Assembly: GCA_017307505.1 (NCBI GenBank)
Contig: JAFKEE010000033.1
Coordinates: forward strand, 62,001-126,000
Direction of reading: 5' to 3'
Length of the DNA: 64,000 bases
Source of the DNA: Acidobacteriota bacterium
GTDB lineage: Bacteria; Acidobacteriota; Terriglobia; Bryobacterales; Bryobacteraceae
Below the pieces are notes generated by a model, which was not told where the DNA came from, searched no databases, and worked only from the letters and a program-made list of their open reading frames with translations. Position 1 is the stretch's first letter; every line of letters starts with the position of its first letter. Positions 6,273 to 18,682 of this stretch are shown here, piece after piece. The position numbers were made by a program, and so were the translations under genes.

Positions 6273-8372
6273 CTAGCGTCGCGAGAACTCGATCTCATAA
6301 ACCTGGGGGCTATTGTGATCCAGGGTCCTGAGTGGGGAGCCATTGCTGGACATCCCGATACCGTGCAGGAATCCGCCCAGTTCCCCCACAGGCAAGTCAG
6401 AGACGATCTCCGTGCGATTGCGGCTAACGTCATAGCGCATCAGATGATTACGGGCCAGGTAGAAGATCGACTTCCCGTCCGGGGACCATACCGGCCAGCG
6501 GCACTGCAGGTCCGACAACTGCACCCACTTCCTGTCCTGGAAACGATACAGCATCAGGTTGCGTGTGCCAACCAGTCGAAGCGCCGCGATCATCGTGCCA
6601 TCCGGAGACCATCGGGGACTAAAGAGGCCGTTCGATCCTTCAAATTTCGTGACTTGGCCAGTCTGCAGGTCGGCCAGCCGCAGGTAGACATTTTCCCGGG
6701 CACTGCTGGCACTGACGCCGAACAGCAATTTCCGCCCGTCCGGCGACCAGGTCGGATCGCTTTGCGAGCCGGCATCGGAAGGTACGGCAAGGCGCATCGC
6801 CCCGGTCTCGGTATCCACAAGGTAGGTGCGCATCGGTTTGTCGGGGGCTTCCTGCGCGGAAAAGGCGATGCTGCGGCCATCGGGCGACCACCGGGGCAGC
6901 AACGGCACCATCGGGGGACTGGTGAACTGGATCGGGCGCGTTCCATCGGCCTGCCTAACCCACAGTGAACGCTGAGGATAACTGACATAGGCGATCCGCC
7001 GCCCATCGCGCGCGTACTCCGCCTGCTCAGCTGAGATCCCGTCGAGAACCGGCGTCCAGGTCTTTGAGGCCGCGTCGAAATTCTGGAGTTCTCCCAATCG
7101 GTCGATCCCGATGGAATGGAACTTCATGCCGCCCTGGGACCTGACATAGCTGGAGAATTCCGGCTCGTCTGTGGTGAGCTTTGCCGGCTGACGGAGCGCC
7201 GGTTGAAACAGCGCCGGCTCTGGCATCGCCCAGAAATTTCCGCCCGCGGAGAAAAGCCCCAGTCCGCCGTCCAGCGCCCAACCGGCGGGCACAAACGACG
7301 GAGCATCCCAATCCGGCGCCAACCGGTGGAGCCGGGAACCATCGGTCCGAACCTCCCAGGCCGCCGCCTGTCCGGAGAGCGGATCGCGCCGGGAGAATCT
7401 GATCAGGTCGCCATCGCGGGACCAACTGACGGAGTCGACAAAGCTGTCCTTCAGTTCGATCACCCGCCGCGCCGGAGCCCCGCCGCGAGGGGCCAAGTAC
7501 AGCTCACTTTCTGTGGTGAATACGATCTGGGCGCCATCGGGTGAAAATGCCGCCGAAGTGGCCAGGACGCTGCCTACCCGCCGCGCGGTTCCATCTCCGA
7601 TGCGCATGCTCCACAGCGGCCAAAGCCTTGTCCGGCCGGGAGTTGAGGTCGCCGTGAGGAGGAGCTCCTCGCCATCGGGAGACAAATCGTGCAGGGTACA
7701 GTCAGGCCCGGGCAAGGTGATGGGCAGCTTCATGGGAAGCCCGCCGCTCGCCGACAACTGCGCGATGAACTGTTCGCCCCGGTAGCCGGCGAGGAAGTAG
7801 AGCCTGCTGCCATCCGTGAGTACGGGCGGAGTCTTGCTGTAATTGTCCGTGGTCAGCTTGCGCCAGTGGGCCGGGGGCACGGATGGCTGAGTCCATCGCA
7901 AGGCGAGCCAGGCGCCCGTTGCGATACTCAAGCCGACGACCGCCAGGATCCATTTCCAACGAATAGAGCTAGGCTGGGGCTGAGGAGCAGGTTCCAGCGC
8001 GGCGGGCGCGTCCGTTTCGATGGGCCCGATGAACCGATACCCCCGGCCGGGTAGTGTTTCGACATACCTGGGATTGGCTGCCGTATCACACAGCGCTTCC
8101 CTGACCTTGTTTACCGACCGGTTGAGACCTTGCTCAAAATCCCCGGCAACATCGTCGCCCCAAAGGATTTGCCGCAATTCCTCGCGGGTTACCAACTCGC
8201 CAGGACTGCGCAGCAGAGCAACCAGGATGCGGAACGGCTGGTCCGCCAACCTGATCCGAATTCCATTCTTACTGAGTTCTCCGGTCCGAACATCCGCCAC
8301 AAACAGGCCGAACTTGATGACCGAGTCGCGGGCGCCCACGGGCTCCCACGACCGCCTTGTACCAGACAGCAT
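6273..8372 (-). CDS. Winged-helix DNA-binding protein with membrane anchor and TolB-type beta-propeller
   Basis: 699 residues. Residues ~20-116 form an OmpR/CadC-type winged helix (FGLFVADVRTGEL, VTREELRQILWG, YVETLPGRGYRF). A proline-rich linker and one membrane helix (~139-158) follow. The remaining ~540 residues carry PD40/TolB-like propeller repeats: LSPDGEELLLT, FSPDGAQIVFT, WSPDGRSIAFS, WSPDGRKLLFG, WSPDGTMIAAL and WSPDGKSIFYL. The plan is that of one-component membrane regulators of the CadC/ToxR type, with the propeller as extracytoplasmic sensor. Such proteins are common in Acidobacteriota. The start at 8372 has a weak ribosome site; an alternative near residue 14-19 would not change the domains. 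Target genes are unknown. Confidence 0.85.
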   Translation of the reverse strand: MLSGTRRSWEPVGARDSVIKFGLFVADVRTGELSKNGIRIRLADQPFRILVALLRSPGELVTREELRQILWGDDVAGDFEQGLNRSVNKVREALCDTAANPRYVETLPGRGYRFIGPIETDAPAALEPAPQPQPSSIRWKWILAVVGLSIATGAWLALRWTQPSVPPAHWRKLTTDNYSKTPPVLTDGSRLYFLAGYRGEQFIAQLSASGGLPMKLPITLPGPDCTLHDLSPDGEELLLTATSTPGRTRLWPLWSMRIGDGTARRVGSVLATSAAFSPDGAQIVFTTESELYLAPRGGAPARRVIELKDSFVDSVSWSRDGDLIRFSRRDPLSGQAAAWEVRTDGSRLHRLAPDWDAPSFVPAGWALDGGLGLFSAGGNFWAMPEPALFQPALRQPAKLTTDEPEFSSYVRSQGGMKFHSIGIDRLGELQNFDAASKTWTPVLDGISAEQAEYARDGRRIAYVSYPQRSLWVRQADGTRPIQFTSPPMVPLLPRWSPDGRSIAFSAQEAPDKPMRTYLVDTETGAMRLAVPSDAGSQSDPTWSPDGRKLLFGVSASSARENVYLRLADLQTGQVTKFEGSNGLFSPRWSPDGTMIAALRLVGTRNLMLYRFQDRKWVQLSDLQCRWPVWSPDGKSIFYLARNHLMRYDVSRNRTEIVSDLPVGELGGFLHGIGMSSNGSPLRTLDHNSPQVYEIEFSRR

Positions 8373-8566
8373 CTATTGATTCGACGGTACTATCCACCTG
8401 GAGGTTACAGGATGTGGCCTGTAATCAGGAACTTCCCTGGGGAGTTGATGTAACAGAAAGGGAACTGGCCCGCGCTGAAAGCAGGCCTTTGCCCGAATTC
8501 GTCGACATGACTGCCGCAACTTCTTGGGCGTATTATGAAGACCCGCCAGGAGCTCTAGCCCCGATT

Positions 8567-9463
8567 TCAGTCTTCCAACCGCGGATCATCTTCGAGTCTA
8601 TGCCCGCCCCATTGCTTGACGGCTAGTTGCCGGTACAATCCCAACGGCTCGATCCTTACAAATGCCCCCACCAAATCGAGAGCGGCGGGGGTGTCGCCCT
8701 GGGCTACCAGCCCTCTGGTCCGATCGCTTAATTCATTGTACCGGCGCAACCCCTCCAGGAAGAGGACCGACAACGACTCCACCCGGCGGTCAAACTCTCC
8801 CCGTGGAAGTAACCCCTCCGGCACTCCAAACGACTGAACTGCCCGCCGGAGCAAACCCCGGTATCTCCTCAGGTTCCGAGCCCGATTCCTGTGAGGGATG
8901 CGGCAGAACAGCACTAGCAGCCTTAGCGCGTCGGGGAGACACGCAGCGTAGACGTGCTTCAGCCCCAGTCGAATCCGCTGTTGGGCCGCCGCGTATCTTT
9001 CTTGACGCAGCAGAATCCCCACAACCTGGATCTGGTGACAAAGATAGTTCGACTGGCAGGAGAATGGCAGTTCATCGCGTTGACGGAGACTGCGCAAGGC
9101 TGCACCCAAATTCCCGGACTCCTCCTGGATTCCGGCCTGCATCGCCAAGGCATCGCCCCGGAACTCATTCCGTCCCTCATGATCCCGGGTTTTCCTCAGG
9201 AACGACTGCACTTCGAGCAACGCCGCATCCAGTTCGCCCTGATGCCAAAGGCGCAGAGCACGACACGCCTTGGCGCTCCACTCTTCCTGCCGCCTCAGGG
9301 AATCAACGCACGCTGGACAAGCCTGAACAGGCTCGCGTCCAAGTTGGACTTCGGTCAGTCGTCGACGCCGCTTCCCGCACCAACCGCAGCGGACTTGCCC
9401 CAGCGGCCGTATCCCCGAGGCGGATTCAGATTGCGAACGCTGAACCTCTCTACTCTCCGACAT
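8567..9463 (-). CDS. Protein with N-terminal zinc ribbon and helical (TPR-like) repeats
   Basis: 298 residues from the ATG at 9463, preceded by GGGAGA seven bases upstream; a TTG at 9478 is in frame. CGWCGK (about 28-33) and CPACVDSL (about 50-57) form a CxxC...CxxC zinc-ribbon pair. The rest is amphipathic and helical: repeated ~35-residue units such as ALRLWHQGELDAALLEVQSF, ALAMQAGIQEESGNLGAAL and ILLRQERYAAAQQRIRLGLK, consistent with TPR. It ends in a long basic helical part. There is no signal peptide or membrane helix, so it is likely cytoplasmic. A scaffold or regulatory role is possible from TPR plus zinc ribbon, but I do not recognise a named family. Confidence 0.65.
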   Translation of the reverse strand: MSESREVQRSQSESASGIRPLGQVRCGWCGKRRRRLTEVQLGREPVQACPACVDSLRRQEEWSAKACRALRLWHQGELDAALLEVQSFLRKTRDHEGRNEFRGDALAMQAGIQEESGNLGAALRSLRQRDELPFSCQSNYLCHQIQVVGILLRQERYAAAQQRIRLGLKHVYAACLPDALRLLVLFCRIPHRNRARNLRRYRGLLRRAVQSFGVPEGLLPRGEFDRRVESLSVLFLEGLRRYNELSDRTRGLVAQGDTPAALDLVGAFVRIEPLGLYRQLAVKQWGGHRLEDDPRLED

Positions 9464-9649
9464 GCGCAGTTCTCCCAATCACGATACCAACCAGATGAGG
9501 CGCCATCCCACAGCGACGGTACTCCGCTGCGCTAAGCTCACTCCAGCACGCATCGGTCCTGGCGCCAGATTCGAAATCCGGAGACCTTACATGCTCGACC
9601 TCGTCCAGCAACTTCGGCGTCAGGCTTTCCGCTCTTGCCGGACTCGAGA

Positions 9650-10368
9650 GCCCTGTTCGGCTTGTTCGTCGTCCGCTGGGCCACCAGCGGCCTGCTGACG
9701 CTTCACTACGGTCCGTTGGATGCGGCGCCGGACTGGCGCGTGATCGGCTTCAACGCAACCATCGCCCTGCGGACGAGCATTCTGTTTGGCCGGGCACCCG
9801 CATGAAAAGGTACACAGGTTCCGCCCTACTCAGCAATGAAATCGCACACCAGACATCTCATCGAAGGATCGAGGTTCAGTACGGCCTAGGCTCTGGCCGC
9901 CCTCCACATCTCCCCGCCTCTCCCGCTGGTCGTGGGCGCCGGCCTGATGCTCACAATCCTGGGGAAGAGTTGCTGAGCAGTGAGCCCGGCTTCGCGAAGG
10001 ACCTGGTGCTGTTTGGCCAGCGTCGACCTGCGCATTGCTTTCTATGCCCCTGAGAGCCGTCGTGCCTCGTACCTGCAAATGCTGACGAAGTTGCAAGCCG
10101 TGCAAGGCCTCCGTGCTGTCAATGTTTCCAACCTATGGTGTTGGGGGAACAACTCTCTACGGCCTATGCGGGCCTGCTCGCGGGGCTCGCCCTCGCGCTG
10201 GGACAAACACGCTTCCTTGCCGGTTTCGTCTACAGTCTGGCACCGAACGATCCGCCAACCATCTGCGTGGCCGCCACGATCCTGATCGTCGTCGCCTTGT
10301 GTGCCGGTTGCCGGCCGGCCCGGCGTGCGGCACAGATTCAACCGCTGGCGGCGCTGCGTGAGGAGTGA
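9650..10368 (+). pseudogene. Decayed remnant of an ADOP/MacB-type ABC permease
   Basis: Fragments in shifting frames match, in order, parts of the intact permease at 54466-57063. About 9660-9800 reads LLTLHYGPLDAAPDWRV...TSILFGRAPA, resembling the segment before the mid-protein SILFGLAPAW. About 9930-10110 reads VVGAGLMLTILGK then ASVDLRIAFYAPESRR. About 10140-10368 reads LAGLALALGQTRFLAG...VYSLAPNDPPT...PARRAAQIQPLAALREE, the C-terminal membrane bundle and tail. Stops, frameshifts and large internal deletions separate the pieces and the N-terminal half is missing. It is clearly non-functional. No PadR gene accompanies it. Confidence 0.75.
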
Positions 10369-10392
10369 CGGTCCGTCAGGGTGCGGCCGAGC

Positions 10393-14265
<3,873 letters not shown>

Positions 14266-14280
14266 AGTCCGTTCGTATGT

Positions 14281-14306
14281 CGAAGTCAGGCGTTTGCCTG
14301 ACTTCG
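14281..14306 (-). promoter_or_regulatory. Perfect 11-bp inverted repeat just upstream of the hybrid kinase start
   Basis: CGAAGTCAGGC at 14281-14291 pairs perfectly with GCCTGACTTCG at 14296-14306 around a GTTT loop. It ends 15 nt before the ATG at 14265, so as RNA it would abut the ribosome binding region; as DNA it would make a near-palindromic operator. A perfect stem of this size inside coding sequence would be unusual, which supports the start chosen for the kinase. Confidence 0.55.
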
Positions 14307-14402
14307 CATCCGTCTGCGAATAGGGTCGCCTATCCAACCATCGGCACGGAACGGTGCTGTGATTAGGGTGAAATGCTCAGTGGTTTATTAATGTTGCGCG
14401 GA

Positions 14403-15218
14403 CTATACGGTGAGAACTTCAAGACCCTGCTCTCGCAGCGCCTCCACCACCTGTTCGTCGGCTCCGGTGTCGGTAATCAGCCTGTGAATCAGATTGACCT
14501 TACAGATTACCGATAGGCTGCGGCGGCGCAATTTGCTGGAGTCGGCGACAACAGTGACTTCGCGGGCTACCTTGATCATCAGGGCATTGAGCTGCGCTTC
14601 CAGGATGTCCGGCGTGCTCAACCCCAATTCCGGATCCAGGGCGTCCACGCCCAGGAAAAGCTGATCCGCGTTCAAATCCCGTAAGGTTTGCTCCGCCTGC
14701 GGCCCGACCAGCGAAAACGACATGGGGCGCAGAATGCCCCCGAGCATCACCACTGAAAGCTCAGGGCTACTACTGAGTTCCATCGCAGAGTTCAGCGCGT
14801 TCGTGATTACGGTGACTGGCCTGACCTTAAGGTGTTTCAACCTTCTGGCAATCTCCGCCGTGGTGGTGCCGGAGTCCAGGATGATGATCTGCCCTGGTTT
14901 GATAAGTTCCGCGGCCGCTTGCCCAATTCGTGCTTTTTCAACACTATGCAGCGTTTCTTTGAAGGCGATCGGGTAATCGGTGCGCGGATCGATGCGCTTG
15001 ATGGCGCCTCCATGGGAGCGGATCAGAGAACCCGACTTGGCGAGAGAATCCAGATCGCCCCGAACCGTCACCGACGAGACACCAAACCGCTGCACCAGAT
15101 CCTCTACAGTCACCCGCTCTTCCGCTTCCAGGATCTCCAGGATCTTCCTGCGGCGCTCTTCGGTCAACAAACGGGGACCGCGGCTCAGCACCTCTTCGTT
15201 CTGAATCGGCTTAGGCAT
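14403..15218 (-). CDS. DeoR/GlpR-family transcriptional repressor
   Basis: 271 residues from the ATG at 15218 (the frame extends to a TTG at 15251). The DeoR-type N-terminal HTH covers about 20-75 (ILEILEAEERVTVEDLVQRF then VSSVTVRGDLDSLAKSG). The C-terminal sensor domain has the sugar-phosphate-binding signature DSGTTTAEIAR and an LGG.L motif, as in the family that binds phosphorylated sugars. These repressors commonly control sugar catabolic operons. The nearest fitting target is the SIS/PfkB operon at 22-28 kb, which carries similar TTTC-rich motifs. A motif of the same kind lies 146 bp upstream of this gene, suggesting autoregulation. Confidence 0.9.
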   Translation of the reverse strand: MPKPIQNEEVLSRGPRLLTEERRRKILEILEAEERVTVEDLVQRFGVSSVTVRGDLDSLAKSGSLIRSHGGAIKRIDPRTDYPIAFKETLHSVEKARIGQAAAELIKPGQIIILDSGTTTAEIARRLKHLKVRPVTVITNALNSAMELSSSPELSVVMLGGILRPMSFSLVGPQAEQTLRDLNADQLFLGVDALDPELGLSTPDILEAQLNALMIKVAREVTVVADSSKLRRRSLSVICKVNLIHRLITDTGADEQVVEALREQGLEVLTV

Positions 15219-15360
15219 GAACTGCTTCGAGAGTAGCGCAAATCGCGGCAAATCGAAAGCAAAACAATGGCCGGACTATCTTCCGTTCCGACTCAGCCCT
15301 AAACCACGAGAAGAATGTCCTTAAAATACTTTAACTTAGAGAGAGAGGCCAATCACGAGG

Positions 15361-15380
15361 TGCTTTCGTTTCATAAACCT
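15361..15380. promoter_or_regulatory. Candidate DeoR/AgaR-type operator upstream of the repressor gene
   Basis: TGCTTTCGTTTCATAAACC contains TTTCGTTTC (15364-15372), close to the TTTC-R-TTT-Y repeats described for AgaR-like repressors. The 10-mer TGCTTTCGTT recurs at 23563-23572 in front of the SIS gene. The site lies between the DeoR gene start and the end of the DUF5107 gene. Confidence 0.4.
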
Positions 15381-15394
15381 CTGCTTATCTATAC

Positions 15395-18300
15395 TTACTT
15401 GAGCGGGACTGGACGGAGCGCCAAAGCGCTGAGATGATGCGCCAATCCCCGGTCATCCAGCAGCAGAGCCCGCCGGAATTCAACCAGCGCCGCCGCTTCC
15501 GCTCCGTTGACTCTCAGCAATTCCCCGCGCCCGTACGCCGCAAGGCCGCTGGAAGGAACGCCCCCTCGATTCAGATGTTTACTGATGGTCTGGCCATCCA
15601 GCGGACTCCCGAGTTGCAGCGCTGCCCGCGTGGCAAACGCGAGTTCCAGGTCCGAGCCTCGCCCGGCGCGCCCCGCGGCCCGGCGCCAGCAGGCTCTGGC
15701 CTCCTCTTCATGGCCGGCCTTCGCCTCTAACTCCGCCAGGATGTATTGGACCCGTGCGGTCTCGAGGAACGCGGCCATGCCGTCGCGCGTGAAATCGAGG
15801 CCTGCTACCGGCTGTGCCAGTCCGCGGGCGATTGAGATCGCCTGGTCTTTCTGCCCGCTGCGCAACAGCTCCTGCGCGTGCTGAAGTTGAATCTCGCCAT
15901 AGACTTGGCGGATGTTTGTACCCAACTCTTCCCGCGCAAAAAAACGCCCCGAAATGAGTTGCAGCGCCGCCTCGGCCTGCCCGCTGGCGGCCATGGCCAA
16001 GGCCTTCCGGATCAATAGGTTCTGAGGCATCGCCGCAGCGTCGGGATATCGCTGCAGCGCGGCTGCCCGCTCGGACGGGGGACGCGCCTGGATACTCAGC
16101 GCCTGGTCGAGCGCTTCATAGACAGCCGGGTTGCGTGGATCTGCACTGAGCCCTTCCTGTAGAACCTGCGCGGCTTCGGCTGGCTGGTTTTTGATTCGCA
16201 GCAAGGCCAGGCCAAGATTCCGATGCAGCGTGGCCAGCCTGGCGGATGCTTGACGGGCAAGTTGCCATTCAGCGATGGCCTCGTCAACCTGTCCGGCAGC
16301 CATCAACAGATCCCCAAGCAGGAGCTTAGCCCCTGCATCAGATGGGTTTAGCGCGATCGCTCTGCGGAGCACCGGCAGAGAGTAGCGCCGGTTCGGAAAG
16401 ATGTAGTCGAGCGGCAAGCGTGAGGCGTCCTGGAAGGCGGCATTGGGGGAGGCGCCCGACTTTTCCAGGCAAAAGGCCCGGTAGTACGCCACCATGGCGT
16501 GCCGCTGGGGCAGGACGCCGCCGGGTTCGCGCCAGGTTTCGTCCACCTCAGGATATTGGTGGTTCAACAGTTGCAGGGCCTCCGGCCAGAAGCCCAGATC
16601 CATATAGTCCTCCACCACTTCCAGCACGCGCTCGGGATCGGCGGCGAGCATCGTCCACGTCTCATCGCCGGCTGAGCGCAGGTAACGTAGTCCCACATTT
16701 GTGGGATCCACAATCAGTCCCCGGCTCACGACGGCGGCCGCCTCCTCGGCCCGGCCCAGACGCTTCAGAAGAGCTGCCTGTAGCAGGGCCGCGCGCACAA
16801 CCTCGGGTCCGGATCTCTCGATCAAAGCCAAGGCCTCAGGCAGATGGCCCTGCCGCGCCTCCAGCAGGCCCAATTCGATGGCTGCAGCCGTGCGGTATGC
16901 AGGAAAAAGCATGGCATGCTCCCATTGCGTCCTCGCACCCCGCTCATCCCCTAATCGTACGAGAGCCAGCCCTAATAAATAGTGTGTTTCCGGATCGTTG
17001 GTCAGCTGAAGCTGGGCTGCTTTGAGGTACTCCGCGGCCTCTCTATATCGGAAAAGATCCAGTGCCAGACGCCCCGCGGCCAGGGTCAATTCGCGGCTCT
17101 CCGGAAAGCGTGAGAGACCATCCTGATAGAGACTCCAGGCGCGCAATCGGTCGCCGTTCAGTTCCCGGTCGCGGCCCTCTTCCAGGATCCGGACCTCGGG
17201 TGATTTCGATTCCGGCGCGGGCTTTACTGGACCAACAGGTATCGTTCCAGCCGGAGCCATGTCGTACTCGTCTTCGGTATGGGTGAGCAGCAGGCGGCCA
17301 TCGCTCGCCGTCAAATCGACGGTGATTTTGCCGTCAAACGGCGGCAATTCGACGGTGAAAACGCGGTCCGGCGCCAGGTCGGCTGTCTTGCCGGCCAGAA
17401 CCCTGGTCCCTTGCCGGATGGACACCCGCGCTCCGGGTATTGCATGGGTCACGTTGCAGAGCACCTTGGCGCGCCCACCTGCCCTCTGAATATTGACGAT
17501 GGCATCCAGGTTCGCGCGGACAAACCCGCCGGTTTGCCGGACCGGCATCCAGTATTCCGTGAACTCGAGTGTCTGTTGTGGCTCCAGGAAAGCGTAGGTC
17601 TCCTGGTTGCGGAATACCCCGCCCTGCACCTCGACATAGGCCGATTCGTCGTCGGAGAGCGCCTTCCGCCAGTCGCGGCCATCAGGATCGACGCCCCACG
17701 CCCAGATCTTGCGGTATGGCGCCTGCGACGGCAGGGAGTAGTGGATCACACCCGCCTCGGTCTTGGGATGGTAAACACCGGCAAAGGGTTCGCGGGATTC
17801 GTGTGCGAATTGGGAGACCGGGCCCGCCGTGTGGTTGCCGACGACACTCAAGTCGAGTTCGGCATGGTTTATGGGCCAGGTATCGATTTCCTTAAAACCA
17901 TGCGAAGCCGTATACCGCTGGGGGTAGAGGATTCGCGAGTCGTCCCAGACCCGGACCGCGGCATTGGTCCACCAGTAGAAGCGATGGCGCGTCGCGCTGC
18001 GGTTGTAGAGGAAGTTGTGCTGCTCCAGTACCGTGGAACCGGGCCGCAACTTTAGCTCGACGCGCCACTGCATCCCGTAAACCCGGTCCACGTTGGACAC
18101 CCAGACGGACGCCGAACCATCGCTGTGCCGTTGAATGGCATAGGGAACCGGGGAAAGTGAAACCCAGTTATGGGATACCGGAAAGTTGAACTCAATCCCG
18201 AAGGCAGCCCAGGCGCCGCGGTAGCTCACCTTGGCCTTCTTGATGCTGCGGTTGGCGTAGAACATCTCCGCCCCGTTGGTCTTGTCGGTACACCCGTAGA

Positions 18301-18574
18301 GGTGGCCGCCCAAGTCGGGCAGGATCGTACAGCGGAGATACTCGTTCTCGAGGACCACGGAGCGATACTTGACCGGCACTGTCCGCTGTGTGATCTCATC
18401 GCGCAACGTATAGGGATAGTTGAACTTTGTTCCGGCGAACTGGTCGAAGGGCGGATTCGGGTCTGGCCTGCCCTCTACCGAGGAGGGCAGCGTCATCGAC
18501 TGTTCGGACACCTGGACCTGTGCGAACGAGGTTCCGCACAACAGCAAACTGACAACCCACGGATACAGCTTCAC
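15395..18574 (-). CDS. Secreted DUF5107 protein with long TPR C-terminus
   Basis: 1059 residues with signal peptide MKLYPWVVSLLLCGTSFA. Residues ~45-370 match the DUF5107 style: VLENEYLRCTILPDLGGHLY, RGAWAAFGIEFNFPVSHNW, WTNAAVRVWDDSRILYP, ...GGVFRNQETYAFLEPQQTLEF.EYW. This is a galactose-mutarotase-like beta-sandwich that should bind sugar. From ~470 onward there are TPR-type repeats (SREAAEYLKAAQLQLTNDPE..., GQVDEAIAEWQLARQAS, .PAEAAQVLQEGLSADP). It is probably periplasmic and involved in carbohydrate handling or regulation; no catalytic site is assigned. It is divergent from the BNR protein at 18683, and the 108-bp gap must hold both promoters. Confidence 0.85.
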   Translation of the reverse strand: MKLYPWVVSLLLCGTSFAQVQVSEQSMTLPSSVEGRPDPNPPFDQFAGTKFNYPYTLRDEITQRTVPVKYRSVVLENEYLRCTILPDLGGHLYGCTDKTNGAEMFYANRSIKKAKVSYRGAWAAFGIEFNFPVSHNWVSLSPVPYAIQRHSDGSASVWVSNVDRVYGMQWRVELKLRPGSTVLEQHNFLYNRSATRHRFYWWTNAAVRVWDDSRILYPQRYTASHGFKEIDTWPINHAELDLSVVGNHTAGPVSQFAHESREPFAGVYHPKTEAGVIHYSLPSQAPYRKIWAWGVDPDGRDWRKALSDDESAYVEVQGGVFRNQETYAFLEPQQTLEFTEYWMPVRQTGGFVRANLDAIVNIQRAGGRAKVLCNVTHAIPGARVSIRQGTRVLAGKTADLAPDRVFTVELPPFDGKITVDLTASDGRLLLTHTEDEYDMAPAGTIPVGPVKPAPESKSPEVRILEEGRDRELNGDRLRAWSLYQDGLSRFPESRELTLAAGRLALDLFRYREAAEYLKAAQLQLTNDPETHYLLGLALVRLGDERGARTQWEHAMLFPAYRTAAAIELGLLEARQGHLPEALALIERSGPEVVRAALLQAALLKRLGRAEEAAAVVSRGLIVDPTNVGLRYLRSAGDETWTMLAADPERVLEVVEDYMDLGFWPEALQLLNHQYPEVDETWREPGGVLPQRHAMVAYYRAFCLEKSGASPNAAFQDASRLPLDYIFPNRRYSLPVLRRAIALNPSDAGAKLLLGDLLMAAGQVDEAIAEWQLARQASARLATLHRNLGLALLRIKNQPAEAAQVLQEGLSADPRNPAVYEALDQALSIQARPPSERAAALQRYPDAAAMPQNLLIRKALAMAASGQAEAALQLISGRFFAREELGTNIRQVYGEIQLQHAQELLRSGQKDQAISIARGLAQPVAGLDFTRDGMAAFLETARVQYILAELEAKAGHEEEARACWRRAAGRAGRGSDLELAFATRAALQLGSPLDGQTISKHLNRGGVPSSGLAAYGRGELLRVNGAEAAALVEFRRALLLDDRGLAHHLSALALRPVPLK

Positions 18575-18682
18575 AACATCCTCCGTATCTCCGAGTGTAG
18601 GCCCGGAGGCGCTTCCTTGACACTTCCTGCCCTACATGGTAAGAAACAACAAGCAAAGCCAGCAATACGAAAATCTAACAAT

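Noticed and set aside
18170-18682. N-terminal extension of the BNR protein
   Set aside because: It is antisense to the DUF5107 gene, and a proper signal peptide starts at 18683.
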